Source: Clostridia bacterium
GTDB lineage: Bacteria; Bacillota; Clostridia; Oscillospirales; CAG-272
DNA: 63,944 nucleotides
Assembly: GCA_017472285.1 (NCBI GenBank)
Contig: JAFUQQ010000074.1
Location: 1 to 63,944, forward strand
Direction: 5' to 3'
Below the pieces are notes generated by a model. The model saw nothing but the letters and a program-made list of their open reading frames with translations, had not been told where the DNA came from and searched no databases. The position numbers and the translations under genes are program-made. Numbering within the stretch: position 1 is the stretch's first letter; each line of letters opens with the position of its first letter. Shown here piece by piece: positions 8,147-17,819 of the stretch.

Positions 8147-10300
8147 TTAGATGTCTTTCATCGTGAGTCCGATACGCTTTTTTGCCACATCGAGCGTTTT
8201 GATTTTCACGCGCACTGTATCACCGACGGAAAGCATCTCGCTTGGGTGTTTAATGAACTTTTTGCATATTTCGGAAACATGAACGAGTCCGTCCTGATGC
8301 ACACCGATATCAATGAATGCGCCGAAGTCGATGACATTGCGTACCACACCCGTCAGGATCATACCGACGGAAAGATCGGAAATATCGAGGATATCCGAAT
8401 GGAGTTCGGGCATGGGAAGGGAATCGCGGATATCGCGTCCGGGTTTTTCAAGCTCCGTGATGATATCGATGACGGTCGGTTCACCGATGCCGAGTTCTTC
8501 CGCAAGTTTTGACGTGCCGTAAAGATCGGCAGCCTTGCGCAGTCCCGAAAGTCCCGACATACCGATGTCGGCTTTGGTATAACCGAATTTACCTATGAGG
8601 AGCTTTGCTTTGTCATAGGATTCGGGATGGATGCCCGTATTATCAAAAATTTCGTCCGAGCCCGCGACACGCAGGAAGCCCGCGCACTGTTCATAGGCTT
8701 TCGCGCCGATACGGGGTACTTTTTTGATCTCCGAGCGTTTTTTGAATTCACCGTTTTCTTCGCGGTATTTAACGATGTTTTTCGCGGAAGTTGCATTGAT
8801 GCCCGCGATATGCTCGAGAAGGGAATACGATGCGGTATTCACGTCCACACCGACGGCATTCACGCAATCTTCAACGACACCTGAAAGTGCTTCGTCAAGA
8901 CGTGCGCCTTTCATATCGTGCTGATACTGTCCGACACCGATGGATTTCGGATCGATTTTTACAAGCTCTGCCAACGGATCCTGAATGCGTCTGGCGATGG
9001 AAACCGCGCTTCTCTGCGTTACGTCAAAATCGGGAAATTCTTCCGCGCCGAGCTTGGATGCGGAATATACGGATGCGCCCGCTTCGCTCGTCACGAGATA
9101 TTTCGTACCCGTTGCAAGCTCTTTCAGCGTTTCCGCAACGAAAAGTTCACTTTCCTTGGAAGCTGTGCCGTTACCGATGGAAACGATATCGACGTTATAT
9201 TTTGTAATCAGACGTTTGACGATCTTTTTGGCTTCTTCGGTCTTCTGCTGGGGTTTTGTGGGATAGATGACGGCGGTATCGAGTACCTTACCTGTTTTGT
9301 CAACGACGGCAAGTTTGCAGCCCGTTCTGTAACCGGGGTCAAGTCCGAGGACGGTTTTGCCTTTGATGGGTGCTTGCATCAGAAGATTTTTGAGGTTTTG
9401 TGAGAACAATTTGATCGCGCCTTCGCTGGCGATATCAAAAAGATCGGAACGGATCTCACGTTCGATCGAAGGAGCGATCAGACGATCATAACTGTCTGCA
9501 AGAGAAGAAATGAGATAAGGTGCGGCAGGGCTTTTCGGTTCCGTTACGACACGGTAAAGCAGATAATTGAGCGGGATATCCTTGGAAATATCCACGGAAA
9601 CCTTCAGAAATTCCTCTTTTTCTCCGCGTGTGATGGCGAGGGTTCTGTGCGGCGGAATGACGGAAACTTTTTCATTATAATCATAATACATAGAATAAAC
9701 GGAATCTTCATCCTTTGCCTGTTTGACGGAAAGAATGGCGTGTTCCTGTGTCAGCATACGGATATCTTTGCGGTAATCGGCATCATCGGAAATGATCTCC
9801 GCAATGATATCCATTGCGCCGAACAGCGCGTCTTTTTCGGTCATGACACCTTTTTCTTCATTGATATAAGAACGAGCAATCTCTGTCAGTTCGGCATCGT
9901 ATTTTTTGTTTTGCGCCATCAGGAGTTCGGCAAGAGGGAGAAGTCCTTTTTCACGGGCAACGGATGCACGTGTTTTCTTTTTCTGTTTAAAAGGACGATA
10001 AATATCTTCTACTTCCGCAAGGATTTGTGCGTTTGCGAGAGCTTCTTCGATCTCTGCCGTCATTTTGCCTTGTTCTGTGATCGCATTACGGACTTCATCT
10101 TTGCGTTTTTCAAGACCGCGCAGATAATTCAGACGGTCGTCGAGCGCACGGAGCTGTTCATCGTCAAGAGAACCTGTGACTTCTTTGCGGTAACGCGCGA
10201 TAAAAGGTATGGTATTGCCTTCGTCGATGAGTCCGACGGCAGCTTCGATCTGTGAGGGCTTGATACCAAGTTCTTCACTGAGTCTTTCTATAATATCCAT
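8147..10300 (-). CDS. tex: Tex-family RNA-binding transcription accessory protein
   Basis: 717 residues, full-length for Tex. The order is an N-terminal helical HTH-like domain (DIIERLSEELGIK), a YqgF/RNase H-like domain (GLDPGYRTGCKLAVVD, near 325), tandem helix-hairpin-helix motifs (AGINATSAKNIVKYREENG; KKVPRIGAKAYEQCAGFLR), and a C-terminal S1 domain (GVVRNVIDFGAFIDIGV). Tex binds nucleic acid and supports transcription under stress, but its precise role is unclear. It lies 21 bp behind the pseudouridine synthase gene and probably shares its promoter. Confidence 0.95.
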   Translation of the reverse strand: MDIIERLSEELGIKPSQIEAAVGLIDEGNTIPFIARYRKEVTGSLDDEQLRALDDRLNYLRGLEKRKDEVRNAITEQGKMTAEIEEALANAQILAEVEDIYRPFKQKKKTRASVAREKGLLPLAELLMAQNKKYDAELTEIARSYINEEKGVMTEKDALFGAMDIIAEIISDDADYRKDIRMLTQEHAILSVKQAKDEDSVYSMYYDYNEKVSVIPPHRTLAITRGEKEEFLKVSVDISKDIPLNYLLYRVVTEPKSPAAPYLISSLADSYDRLIAPSIEREIRSDLFDIASEGAIKLFSQNLKNLLMQAPIKGKTVLGLDPGYRTGCKLAVVDKTGKVLDTAVIYPTKPQQKTEEAKKIVKRLITKYNVDIVSIGNGTASKESELFVAETLKELATGTKYLVTSEAGASVYSASKLGAEEFPDFDVTQRSAVSIARRIQDPLAELVKIDPKSIGVGQYQHDMKGARLDEALSGVVEDCVNAVGVDVNTASYSLLEHIAGINATSAKNIVKYREENGEFKKRSEIKKVPRIGAKAYEQCAGFLRVAGSDEIFDNTGIHPESYDKAKLLIGKFGYTKADIGMSGLSGLRKAADLYGTSKLAEELGIGEPTVIDIITELEKPGRDIRDSLPMPELHSDILDISDLSVGMILTGVVRNVIDFGAFIDIGVHQDGLVHVSEICKKFIKHPSEMLSVGDTVRVKIKTLDVAKKRIGLTMKDI

Positions 10301-10321
10301 CTTTCGTTTTATAACCTCCGA

Positions 10322-11023
10322 TCAATGATTTTCGAGAATTTCTTTTTCTTTTTCGGTGAGTTCGCGCCATTCACCTCTTGCAAGGGTTTCATCGAGAGGA
10401 ATGTCTGCGAATCGAATACGTTCGAGATACGTGATCTTGTTGCAAACGGCTTGAAACATTCGTTTGATCTGATGGAATTTTCCTTCCGTGACGCTGATCT
10501 CACCCGAACGGTCGGACGTGAGATGTACTTTTGCGGGCTGTGTGGACGATTTTTCACCGATATCCACGCCTTTACAGAGAAGTTCCACGTCTTTTTCTCT
10601 CAGCGGTCTTTCGCATTCAAAACGGTAAGTTTTTTCCACATGGCATTTGGGAGAGAGAAGTCTGTGCGCCAAAGCACCGTTATTGGTCAGAATGAGCAGA
10701 CCAAGCGTATTTTTATCAAGTCTTCCGCAAGGGAAGATCTCCATTTTTCCGTATTTTTCGGGAAGAAGATCAAGGACAGTCTTTCCGCTTCCATCGTCTG
10801 TGGAGGAGATCACACCGTCGGGTTTATTCATCATGATATAAATATATTTCTGATAAAGAATGACGCTGCCCATATATGCGACCTTATCTTTTTCGGGGTC
10901 GATATGTACGGAAAGATCACGAACGACCATCCCGTTGACCGTAACACCGCCCGAACGTGCGGCTTTTTTGCTTTCCGAGCGGGATGCGGTTCCCGTTTCG
11001 GATAAAAATTTATCAAGACGCAT
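10322..11023 (-). CDS. RsuA/RluB-family rRNA pseudouridine synthase
   Basis: 233 residues: an N-terminal S4 RNA-binding domain (MRLDKFLSETGTASRSESKK), then the RsuA/RluB/E/F catalytic domain with the signature GRLDKNTLGLLILT, whose Asp is the catalytic nucleophile. The late motif GKFHQIKRMF is also present. These enzymes isomerise one uridine in 16S or 23S rNA; the length and N-terminal S4 fit RsuA (16S U516) best. The start follows GAAAGGAG. Confidence 0.9.
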   Translation of the reverse strand: MRLDKFLSETGTASRSESKKAARSGGVTVNGMVVRDLSVHIDPEKDKVAYMGSVILYQKYIYIMMNKPDGVISSTDDGSGKTVLDLLPEKYGKMEIFPCGRLDKNTLGLLILTNNGALAHRLLSPKCHVEKTYRFECERPLREKDVELLCKGVDIGEKSSTQPAKVHLTSDRSGEISVTEGKFHQIKRMFQAVCNKITYLERIRFADIPLDETLARGEWRELTEKEKEILENH

Positions 11024-11058
11024 TTTTTTCTCCTTTCTTTTGGGAACGATTCTAAATT

Positions 11059-11087
11059 ATTATAGCACGGAATGGGAGGAAAGTCAA
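11059..11087 (-). promoter_or_regulatory. Sigma-A promoter of the pseudouridine synthase-tex operon
   Basis: On the minus strand TTGACT (11082-11087), a 17-base spacer and TATAAT (11059-11064), 35 bases before the synthase start. Confidence 0.75.
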
Positions 11088-11094
11088 GAAAAAG

Positions 11095-11124
11095 AAAAAT
11101 CCTTCTCAAACGAGAAGGATTTTT
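11095..11124. terminator. Intrinsic terminator
   Basis: Stem AAAAATCCTTCTC / GAGAAGGATTTTT with loop AAAC, directly downstream of the minus-strand lipoprotein gene. It shares its stem sequence with the terminator at 5322-5353. Confidence 0.85.
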
Positions 11125-11132
11125 CAAATGAG

Positions 11133-11792
11133 TCAGTCGATTTCTGTTATTTCAAATTCCACGTAACGTGGAGCGCCGCTCATATAGATGGCAAAGCGGT
11201 ATTTTCCGGGTTCAAGGGATTCGCTTTCAAGTAAACAGTTGGTGTCGTTCCGTTTGGTATAGAATGTAAGATAGGTATAATTTCCGCCGGAAAGCGGGAT
11301 TTTGGGCGGTGAAAATCTTGAATAGCATGACGGATCAAAGGGGATACGCATCCATCCCGGATAATAATCATTGCCATAATAATCCGTACCGTTACCCATA
11401 TATTTTTCCAAAAAGATTACGGTATGAATTTCAATATCTTCTGAAGATTTATTGAAAATATGTACACGAAAGGAAGTGTCTTGTGTTGAATAACGATCTT
11501 TTTGAAGTGTGATTTTGATTTGTTCGGGATCGATATTTTCATGCAAGGGTTCACAATCGAAATGGTATAAATAGATATTTTCAGGGAAATCGTCAGGGCT
11601 GACTGTTGCAATTCTGAGTTCTGTCGTTTCCGTTGTTGTGGTTTCTGTCGTTGAGGTTTCCGATGCCGTTGTTTCCGTTGTTTCATCGGCACGATTTACC
11701 GAAGTTTCATCGGGAATATTTTTGCAGCCTGACGAAAGGAGAAGCACGGAGCAGACCAAAGCGGAGAAGATTTTCTTTCGATATGATTTCAT
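11133..11792 (-). CDS. Lipoprotein with Thr/Glu-rich linker
   Basis: 219 residues. The start MKSYRKKIFS follows AAAGGAA, and the signal peptide ends in a LLLSSGC lipobox. A 40-residue Thr/Glu/Ser-rich linker follows, then a beta-sandwich-like domain with Ig-like spacing (QDTSFRVHIFNKSSEDIEIH, GKYRFAIYMSG) that probably displays a ligand-binding fold at the surface. The extra N-terminal residues of the longer frame are rejected. No specific function is recognised. Confidence 0.75.
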   Translation of the reverse strand: MKSYRKKIFSALVCSVLLLSSGCKNIPDETSVNRADETTETTASETSTTETTTTETTELRIATVSPDDFPENIYLYHFDCEPLHENIDPEQIKITLQKDRYSTQDTSFRVHIFNKSSEDIEIHTVIFLEKYMGNGTDYYGNDYYPGWMRIPFDPSCYSRFSPPKIPLSGGNYTYLTFYTKRNDTNCLLESESLEPGKYRFAIYMSGAPRYVEFEITEID

Positions 11793-11829
11793 ATGAAAAT
11801 TCCTTTCTTTCATAAATTTTGGTATTTTT

Positions 11830-11858
11830 ATTGTAACATGATTATACACACAAGTCAA
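11830..11858 (-). promoter_or_regulatory. Promoter of the Thr-rich lipoprotein gene
   Basis: Minus-strand TTGACT (11853-11858), 17 bases, TACAAT (11830-11835), 38 bases before the start. The rest of 11859-12078 is AT-rich and holds nothing else recognisable. Confidence 0.65.
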
Positions 11859-12078
11859 TATGATTGAGGTCTTTTGCGGTTTCGGAAAGGTTAACAATCT
11901 ATGAACAAAATCATCGGAAAAGGGCTATATGACATACCAAAACCACTTTTGTTAAAAACATAGAAATAACGCTTTTGAATTTGTGTGAAACGTCAAAAAT
12001 CAAGGGATTTGTTCTTGAAAATGAATCGAAAAAGAACAAACCGATTCTTTTGTGCAAAACGTGAAAAAAAGACTTTGA

Positions 12079-12107
12079 TTGACAAATTTTTTCATATATG
12101 ATATAAT
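12079..12107 (+). promoter_or_regulatory. Sigma-A promoter of the M6 metalloprotease gene
   Basis: TTGACA (12079-12084), a 17-base spacer and TATAAT (12102-12107). The leader then contains the inverted pair TGCGGA / TCCGCA at 12121-12138. Confidence 0.8.
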
Positions 12108-12161
12108 AAACATACTATTATGCGGAACTGTGTGTCCGCAAAACGAAAGGAAGGAAATCCT

Positions 12162-14354
12162 ATGAAAATCAAAAGAATTCTGGCGGCTCTTCTTTGCGCC
12201 GCAATGATTCTCGCGCTCTGCGCTTGTAACAAGGCTCCCGATGCTTCGGATACAAGCGATAGCAGCACGGAAAACACAGAAACCACACAAGGTACATCGG
12301 AAACAACGTCTTCCGAATCCGAAACGACAAGAAATGTTTTTGACGGTGTTCTTGAAACACAGGAAGTCAAGATCGAAGACCTGGTTCTTCCTTTGGAAGA
12401 AATCGCAAACGCGATCAAGATTGAATCCGAACCCGTAACGGAAACCAAAGAGATCCCGCTCATCATTATCCTTGCAAACTTTGACGCTGATGGCGACGGC
12501 GAAGATGACTGGGATGAAAATGAACCTGACAAGCTCTATAAAGATCAGAGCCAGCCTTACTACGGCGAACAGTGGGCAGGCTCTGAAGTTACCGACCATT
12601 ACGACCGTTATTTCGGCGAAGGACTTTCCCTTACCAATTATTATGAAGAATTGACGATGGGTGCTTTCAAATTCGTTCCGATCGAATTTGATGTTGTTCC
12701 CGAAGGCTCTCCTTATACAAACGGTATTATCGAGGTTGTTGTTCACCACCAACATCCTTCTTCAGGTAGCGGCGGTTCTGCAAAAGCGCAGTCCGCGATC
12801 AAGGCTGTCTTTGAAGCAACCGATCCTTATATCGACTATACAAAATACGATATCAACGGTAACGGCAGAATCGACTCCACAGAAATGGGTGTCGTTATTC
12901 TGAATCCCGGTCAGGACGCTTCCAACGGTACAACGAACAACCCTCGTCAGAAATTCCAGGTACACGGTACTTCTCAGGGTCTTCCTGCTTTCTGCGACGG
13001 TCTTTCCTTCTCCAAAGTTTCCAACTTCGGTGAATACGGTGCCGCAGGCGGTATTATGAATATCGGTACACCCGCACACGAACTTGCGCACAACCTCGGT
13101 GCAGAGGACCTCTACGATACCAAGCGTAACGGTCACGGCGGCTCTTACGTATCCAATTGGCCTCGCGCTTACGACTTCTCTCTTGAATGTAACGGTAACC
13201 ACCGCGGCAACGGTGCATATCCCACGTATCTCGACCCCTACCACAGAGTCTATCTCGGTTGGGCAGAAGAAGTTGTCGTTGAAGACGGCGTTTATACCAT
13301 CTCATCCACTTTGACCGACAAATATACCGTTCTCCGTGTCAATACGCCCGATCCCGGCGAATATTATCTCATTGAAATCCGTTTGAAAGAGGGCTTTGAA
13401 AAACTGCTCACCAGCGGTGACTCTCTCGGCGGCATTATGATATGGCATATCGACGAAGACCTCAATAAGAGATTCTTTACCGAAGGCAGTGCTTCTACCT
13501 CTGCAACGCTCAACGGCGAACGCCACGATCCTGCAATCGTTCCTCTCTTCCGTGTGGGCTACGATACGGCAGGTCAGTATATTATGACAACGTCTCCTTC
13601 TGACCCCTTCTATTATTATAGTGAAGATGATCCCTCTACCGCTATTTTTGATTCCGGTAAATTCCATTCCGTAACCAACGGTACACAGTCCCTTAACTCC
13701 TACCCTGATACTTGGGAAGGTAAGGAAAACTATAATCTCCGCGTGGAAGTCCTCAGCGAGCCCGGACAGGAAATGACCGTCAAGATCACAAGCGGCAGAA
13801 AAGATTTCGCTCCCGTTCTTTCCGCAACTTACAGTACAAAGACACATAACTCCATCACCGTTCAGGGCAGAATCGAAGCTTTAAATAACGCAAATGTTAC
13901 AGGTTGCGCGATCATGCTCGCAACAGATGAAAACTTTACCGAAAATGTGGTTGCAAAGAATGCAACTCTCAATGAAAACGGTATGTTTGAAGTTACTTTT
14001 GACGGTCTGACTCCCGAAACTCATTACTATTATAAGGCTTATCTTGACAGTGATAACGGTTACGCGGAAGCAACCAGTAGTACGCCTACATCCTCCGCTC
14101 CCAAGGAAAAAACTTACGTTGAAGTTTCTCTTTACAGCGATGCGGATGCAAGAGCATATACCATCAAGGCAAACTTCGGCGGCAAGCTCGAAATTCCTTC
14201 CGGTTGGCTCGGCAGTATCACCAGAAAGAAACCCGGCATGAAGCTCGAAGGTTGGTACTACGATGCTGAATTTACAAAACCCTACGATATGAATACCGTG
14301 ATCGAAAAAGGCACAGAACCGTTCTCCCTCTACGCAAAGTGGGTTGAACAATAA
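12162..14354 (+). CDS. Secreted M6-family (immune inhibitor A-like) metalloprotease lipoprotein
   Basis: 730 residues. A lipoprotein signal (ILALCAC) is followed by a Ser/Thr/Glu linker and a metalloprotease domain with a zinc motif at residues 306-310 (HELAH) continuing to NLGAEDLYD, the M6 signature. A calcium-binding-like DADGDGEDDWDEN loop lies near residue 107. C-terminal to the peptidase are a fibronectin-III-like segment (about 550-650) and an InlB B-type repeat (GWYYDAEFTKPYD...LYAKW). It is a surface protease of unknown substrate. M6 relatives are often virulence-linked, which is no evidence for a role here. The gene is monocistronic. Confidence 0.88.
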   Translation: MKIKRILAALLCAAMILALCACNKAPDASDTSDSSTENTETTQGTSETTSSESETTRNVFDGVLETQEVKIEDLVLPLEEIANAIKIESEPVTETKEIPLIIILANFDADGDGEDDWDENEPDKLYKDQSQPYYGEQWAGSEVTDHYDRYFGEGLSLTNYYEELTMGAFKFVPIEFDVVPEGSPYTNGIIEVVVHHQHPSSGSGGSAKAQSAIKAVFEATDPYIDYTKYDINGNGRIDSTEMGVVILNPGQDASNGTTNNPRQKFQVHGTSQGLPAFCDGLSFSKVSNFGEYGAAGGIMNIGTPAHELAHNLGAEDLYDTKRNGHGGSYVSNWPRAYDFSLECNGNHRGNGAYPTYLDPYHRVYLGWAEEVVVEDGVYTISSTLTDKYTVLRVNTPDPGEYYLIEIRLKEGFEKLLTSGDSLGGIMIWHIDEDLNKRFFTEGSASTSATLNGERHDPAIVPLFRVGYDTAGQYIMTTSPSDPFYYYSEDDPSTAIFDSGKFHSVTNGTQSLNSYPDTWEGKENYNLRVEVLSEPGQEMTVKITSGRKDFAPVLSATYSTKTHNSITVQGRIEALNNANVTGCAIMLATDENFTENVVAKNATLNENGMFEVTFDGLTPETHYYYKAYLDSDNGYAEATSSTPTSSAPKEKTYVEVSLYSDADARAYTIKANFGGKLEIPSGWLGSITRKKPGMKLEGWYYDAEFTKPYDMNTVIEKGTEPFSLYAKWVEQ

Positions 14355-14373
14355 GAATACGACAGGGGTACGA

Positions 14374-14543
14374 TGGGGAGGAGCTTTTTAAAAAAAGCAC
14401 CTCCCCAAACCCCACCGAAAAACTTTTCTCTGTGGTGGACAGAGGTTTGCTGCGGTGCCTACCGTAATAAAGACAGTGCTACCCAAAGGAAAGTTTTTGA
14501 AGGGGATTTTAAAAGGGGGAAACTTTAAAAAAGTTTCCCCCTT
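14374..14543 (+). repeat. Family-1 palindromic MITE-like repeat, copy 2
   Basis: Left hairpin (TGGGGAGG... / ...CCTCCCCA around an AGCTTTTTAAA core), core with the CCGAAAAACTTTTCTCTGTGG end and an inverse AAAGGAAAGTTTTTGAAGGGG end, then a right hairpin (GGGGGAAACTTT / AAAGTTTCCCCC). It lies just after the protease gene, whose terminator may be the left hairpin. The rest of 14544-14658 is unannotated. Confidence 0.75.
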
Positions 14544-14658
14544 TTGCAATTATAAAATTCTCGTCGTTTGGCGAAGTTCTGAGTATCGTTTTTGACAAAA
14601 AGGCGAGAAATGGGGGCGGCAGCTTGCCACAAAAAGTTTCCCCTTTTCGTACTCTCTC

Positions 14659-16167
14659 TTAGAGTGAATAAAGCTTTGTGAATTTGTCTGTCAGATAGTC
14701 GATATAATATTGCGCGTCGAATTTGCCGCAGGTCTTTTCAAGAAGTTCGCCGGGTGCATAGAGACAAGCATGTTGGTGGATGCGTTCACCGAGCCATGCT
14801 TTGATTTCGGAAAAGTCGCCCGATGCGATCTTTTCTTCGATATTGCCGAGGTCGTTTTTCATCGCGTGGAGCATCTGCGCGCCGTACGCACTGCCGAGCG
14901 CATAGGATGGGAAATAACCGAAGCTGCCGCCCGACCAGTGTGTGTCCTGTAAGCAACCCATCGTATCGTTGGGAACGTCAACGCCGAGATATTCTTTGTA
15001 AAGTCTGTTCCATTCTGCGGGAAGTTCGGCAACGGTGAGAGTACCGCCGATCAGACGTTTTTCAAGCTCATAGCGCACCATGATGTGCAGGCAATAGGTC
15101 AGCTCGTCTGCTTCCGTGCGGATGAGGGACGGTGTGGATTTGTTGACCGCACGGTAGAAATCGTCTGCGGTCACACCGTCAAGCTGTTCGGGGAAGAAGT
15201 TTCTGAGTGTCGGATAGATATATTCGATGAATGCTTTGGAACGGCCGATCAGATTTTCAAAGAAACGGCTCTGGCTTTCATGGATACCCATGGAAACACC
15301 GCCCGCAAGCATCGTGTGGTTATAATCATCCTTACAGCCGAGTTCATAAATTGCGTGACCGCCTTCGTGAATGACGGAGAACATCGAGCTTGCGATATCG
15401 TTTTCATAATAATGCGTTGTGATACGAACGTCTTTATTATTGAAATTTTCCGTGAAGGGATGTTCCGTTTCGGCAATACCGCAATAACCGCGGTCGATCT
15501 GCAAAACCTCCATCAGATATTCGGAATATTTGCGTTGGGTTTCGATCGGATAGCTTTTACTCAGGAAACTGTCATCGATTGGTTTTGCGGTCTGTATCTT
15601 TGCGAGGAGCGGAACGATGGCGGAACGGAGCTTATCAAAGAAAACGTCGAGCGTTTCCATCGTGATGCCTTCTTCGAATTCATTCAGAAGGGCATCGTAT
15701 GCGGGGATATCTGGGTTGTAATAAGCTGCAAATTTGCGGTTGAAATCAACGATCTTTTCAAGATACGGTGCGAACGCGGGAAAATCATTTTCAATCTTTG
15801 CTTTTTCCCAAACGTCGCCCGCTTTGCTGAGAAGGATCTGAAATTCCGTAAATTCAGCCTGAGGAATACGGGAAAGCTGTTCACATTCCTTGCGGAAAAG
15901 TTCGGAACGGCGTTTTTCTTCAAGAGAGAGTTCGGCTTCATGTTCTTTCAGATAAGAAAGAAGCGAGGTGTTTTCGGGGTTTGCGACGAGTTCATACATA
16001 TATCCGCTGAGGATGCCGAGGGTATGCGCCCTGCCTTCCGTTGTATTTTTGGGAGCAACGGTTGCGCTGTCAAAATAAATGATCGCCATCGCATGAGAAA
16101 GCGCGGAACGCTTCGCTTCGATGGCTTGCAAAGCAGAGAGTGCTTCGCTTACGTTGTGGTATTGCAT
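14659..16167 (-). CDS. M32-family thermostable-type carboxypeptidase
   Basis: 502 residues, normal for the Taq carboxypeptidase family. The zinc motif is HEGGH (267-271) followed by AIYELG, and the upstream DRGYCGIAETEHPFT stretch is typical. These cytoplasmic metallopeptidases remove C-terminal residues from peptides with broad specificity. No signal peptide is present. The gene stands alone with its own promoter. Confidence 0.93.
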   Translation of the reverse strand: MQYHNVSEALSALQAIEAKRSALSHAMAIIYFDSATVAPKNTTEGRAHTLGILSGYMYELVANPENTSLLSYLKEHEAELSLEEKRRSELFRKECEQLSRIPQAEFTEFQILLSKAGDVWEKAKIENDFPAFAPYLEKIVDFNRKFAAYYNPDIPAYDALLNEFEEGITMETLDVFFDKLRSAIVPLLAKIQTAKPIDDSFLSKSYPIETQRKYSEYLMEVLQIDRGYCGIAETEHPFTENFNNKDVRITTHYYENDIASSMFSVIHEGGHAIYELGCKDDYNHTMLAGGVSMGIHESQSRFFENLIGRSKAFIEYIYPTLRNFFPEQLDGVTADDFYRAVNKSTPSLIRTEADELTYCLHIMVRYELEKRLIGGTLTVAELPAEWNRLYKEYLGVDVPNDTMGCLQDTHWSGGSFGYFPSYALGSAYGAQMLHAMKNDLGNIEEKIASGDFSEIKAWLGERIHQHACLYAPGELLEKTCGKFDAQYYIDYLTDKFTKLYSL

Positions 16168-16205
16168 TTGAAAGATTCCTTTCTTAATTTTTTCAGATTG
16201 CTACT

Positions 16206-16234
16206 ATTATAACAAAAACAAAAGAGAAATACAA
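16206..16234 (-). promoter_or_regulatory. Promoter of the M32 carboxypeptidase gene
   Basis: Minus-strand TTGTAT (16229-16234), 17 bases, TATAAT (16206-16211), 38 bases before the start. Confidence 0.65.
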
Positions 16235-16250
16235 GAGAAAAAACGCTTTC

Positions 16251-16279
16251 TTGACAAAAGTTTCCGCTTATGTTATAAT
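16251..16279 (+). promoter_or_regulatory. Sigma-A promoter of the GNAT gene
   Basis: TTGACA (16251-16256), 17 bases, TATAAT (16274-16279), divergent from the carboxypeptidase promoter. Confidence 0.8.
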
Positions 16280-16340
16280 CTGAACATCATTTCGGACAAG
16301 CTGCAAGGAAAGGTTTTTGCGGTGGGTCGGGGAGGTTTTC

Positions 16341-16886
16341 ATGCAATTCAAAGAGAAAGAGCTCGTATTGAAAAACGGAAAAAAGGCGGTTTTGCGCAGT
16401 CCGGTGGCAAAAGATGCGCGTGATATGGTCGGCTTTCTGATGAAAACCGCCGAAGAAACGGATTTTTTGCTGTATTATCCGGAAGAAAGAAATATTTCGG
16501 AGGAATCGGAAGCAAAGATTCTGGATACGGTTCTGAGGTCATCCATGGATATGATGATTGCTTGTTTTATTGAGGGAAAGCTGGTCGGAAACTGTCAGAT
16601 CAGTTTTTACAGGACGAGAAAAACGGCGCATCGTGCGACACTTGCCATTGCAATTCTGAAAGAATATTGGGGGCTTGGCATCGGTACGGCAATGTTTGAG
16701 GAGATGATCGCTTGCGCGAAAACAAGATGTATTTTTCAACTTGAGCTTGAATTTGCAGAAGGGAATGACCGTGCGCGTATGTTATATGAAAAAATGGGCT
16801 TCTCCGTGGTTGCGGAAAAGCCGTGTGCGTTTCGTCTGAAGGATGGGACGATGCTGAAGGAATATTGTATGGTGAAATATCTTTAA
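16341..16886 (+). CDS. GNAT-family N-acetyltransferase
   Basis: 181 residues starting at ATG 16341 behind GGGGAGG. The acetyl-CoA site motif is seen in LKEYWGLGIGTAMFEEMI (R/Q-x-x-G-x-G/A type), with the following ELEFAEGNDRARMLYEKMGF typical of protein or small-molecule acetyltransferases. Substrate unknown. The end overlaps the converging lipoprotein gene by four bases. Confidence 0.88.
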   Translation: MQFKEKELVLKNGKKAVLRSPVAKDARDMVGFLMKTAEETDFLLYYPEERNISEESEAKILDTVLRSSMDMMIACFIEGKLVGNCQISFYRTRKTAHRATLAIAILKEYWGLGIGTAMFEEMIACAKTRCIFQLELEFAEGNDRARMLYEKMGFSVVAEKPCAFRLKDGTMLKEYCMVKYL

Positions 16887-17608
16887 TGGATTAGGTATAT
16901 AAAGATTCCGCGACCGAAGCCATTTTGGTCTGTTACGGCGACGGCATACTGCATTGCATTGTTTCCGTTTTCATCAAAGGTTTGCTTTGCGGAACGGATC
17001 TCAAAGGTGAAGTCATCCTTGATTTCTTTTTGTATCGCGCTTTTCAGAAGTCTGTCGCGTGTTTTATCATCGATTCTGAGCGGTTCTTCATCAGGGCACT
17101 GGTCTGTGATCGAAATATAATCGATTTTTCCTGTTTGATCGACTGTAACATCGAAAGAGATGGTTTTATCCGATATTTCCCAACGCAGATAATAAGCGGT
17201 ATTATTATGGAAAGCAAAGGTATCGTAAACGGAAAGATCAAAGGTATTCGAAAGAAGCGAGATCACCGCTTCTTTTATTTCTTCTTCGGAAAGAGATTCG
17301 ATATTTTCGATTGCGGGGAAAAGGTCGTTATCACGGATGGAAATCACATTGCCGTTTTCGTCAAAATGATAGCGTTTGTCAACGTTGGCAAAATAACAGT
17401 CGGACTGAAAAATACCGTACTTTTTGCTGTATTTATAGGTAAGATCGATCGTTTTTCCGCCGATTTCAAAGGTCTTTTGGGGTGGAATTTCTTCATCAAA
17501 AAATTCCGTTGGTTGTTCGGGATAGGAGAGAACGTAAACGGCTTTGTTGCAGCCGATGGTAAGTAAAAGAAGCGAAATGGCAAGCAAAGAATGAAGAATT
17601 TTTTTCAT
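16883..17608 (-). CDS. Lipoprotein of unknown function
   Basis: 241 residues with a strong lipoprotein signal (LLLLTIGC, Cys 20). The mature part is extracytoplasmic, with PepSY-like strand-helix-strand spacing (YHFDENGNVISI, YLRWEISDKTISFDVTVDQTGKIDYI). The PepSY-like reading is only pattern-based. It stands alone, convergent with the GNAT gene. Confidence 0.7.
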   Translation of the reverse strand: MKKILHSLLAISLLLLTIGCNKAVYVLSYPEQPTEFFDEEIPPQKTFEIGGKTIDLTYKYSKKYGIFQSDCYFANVDKRYHFDENGNVISIRDNDLFPAIENIESLSEEEIKEAVISLLSNTFDLSVYDTFAFHNNTAYYLRWEISDKTISFDVTVDQTGKIDYISITDQCPDEEPLRIDDKTRDRLLKSAIQKEIKDDFTFEIRSAKQTFDENGNNAMQYAVAVTDQNGFGRGIFIYLIH

Positions 17609-17738
17609 GGAAAAAGTCCTTTCTGTGTTTTCTATATATAAAACGTATAAGAAAAGAAAAAAGTCACATTTTTATGGAAATATTTATGTGAAAATGATAA
17701 AAATGAGATTTGAATATCGTTTAATCTTGGTAAAACTA

Positions 17739-17767
17739 TTGACAAATTCACGATATTTTTATATAAT
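17739..17767 (+). promoter_or_regulatory. Sigma-A promoter of the rhamnosidase-like operon
   Basis: TTGACA (17739-17744), 17 bases, TATAAT (17762-17767), 52 bases before the start. Confidence 0.8.
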
Positions 17768-17819
17768 TATATAGTATTGAAATGGAAAGAATATCCAAAA
17801 CAAAAAGGGGGTTATCGGT

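Noticed and set aside
15085..16212. 375-codon frame on the plus strand
   Set aside because: Antisense of the M32 carboxypeptidase gene.
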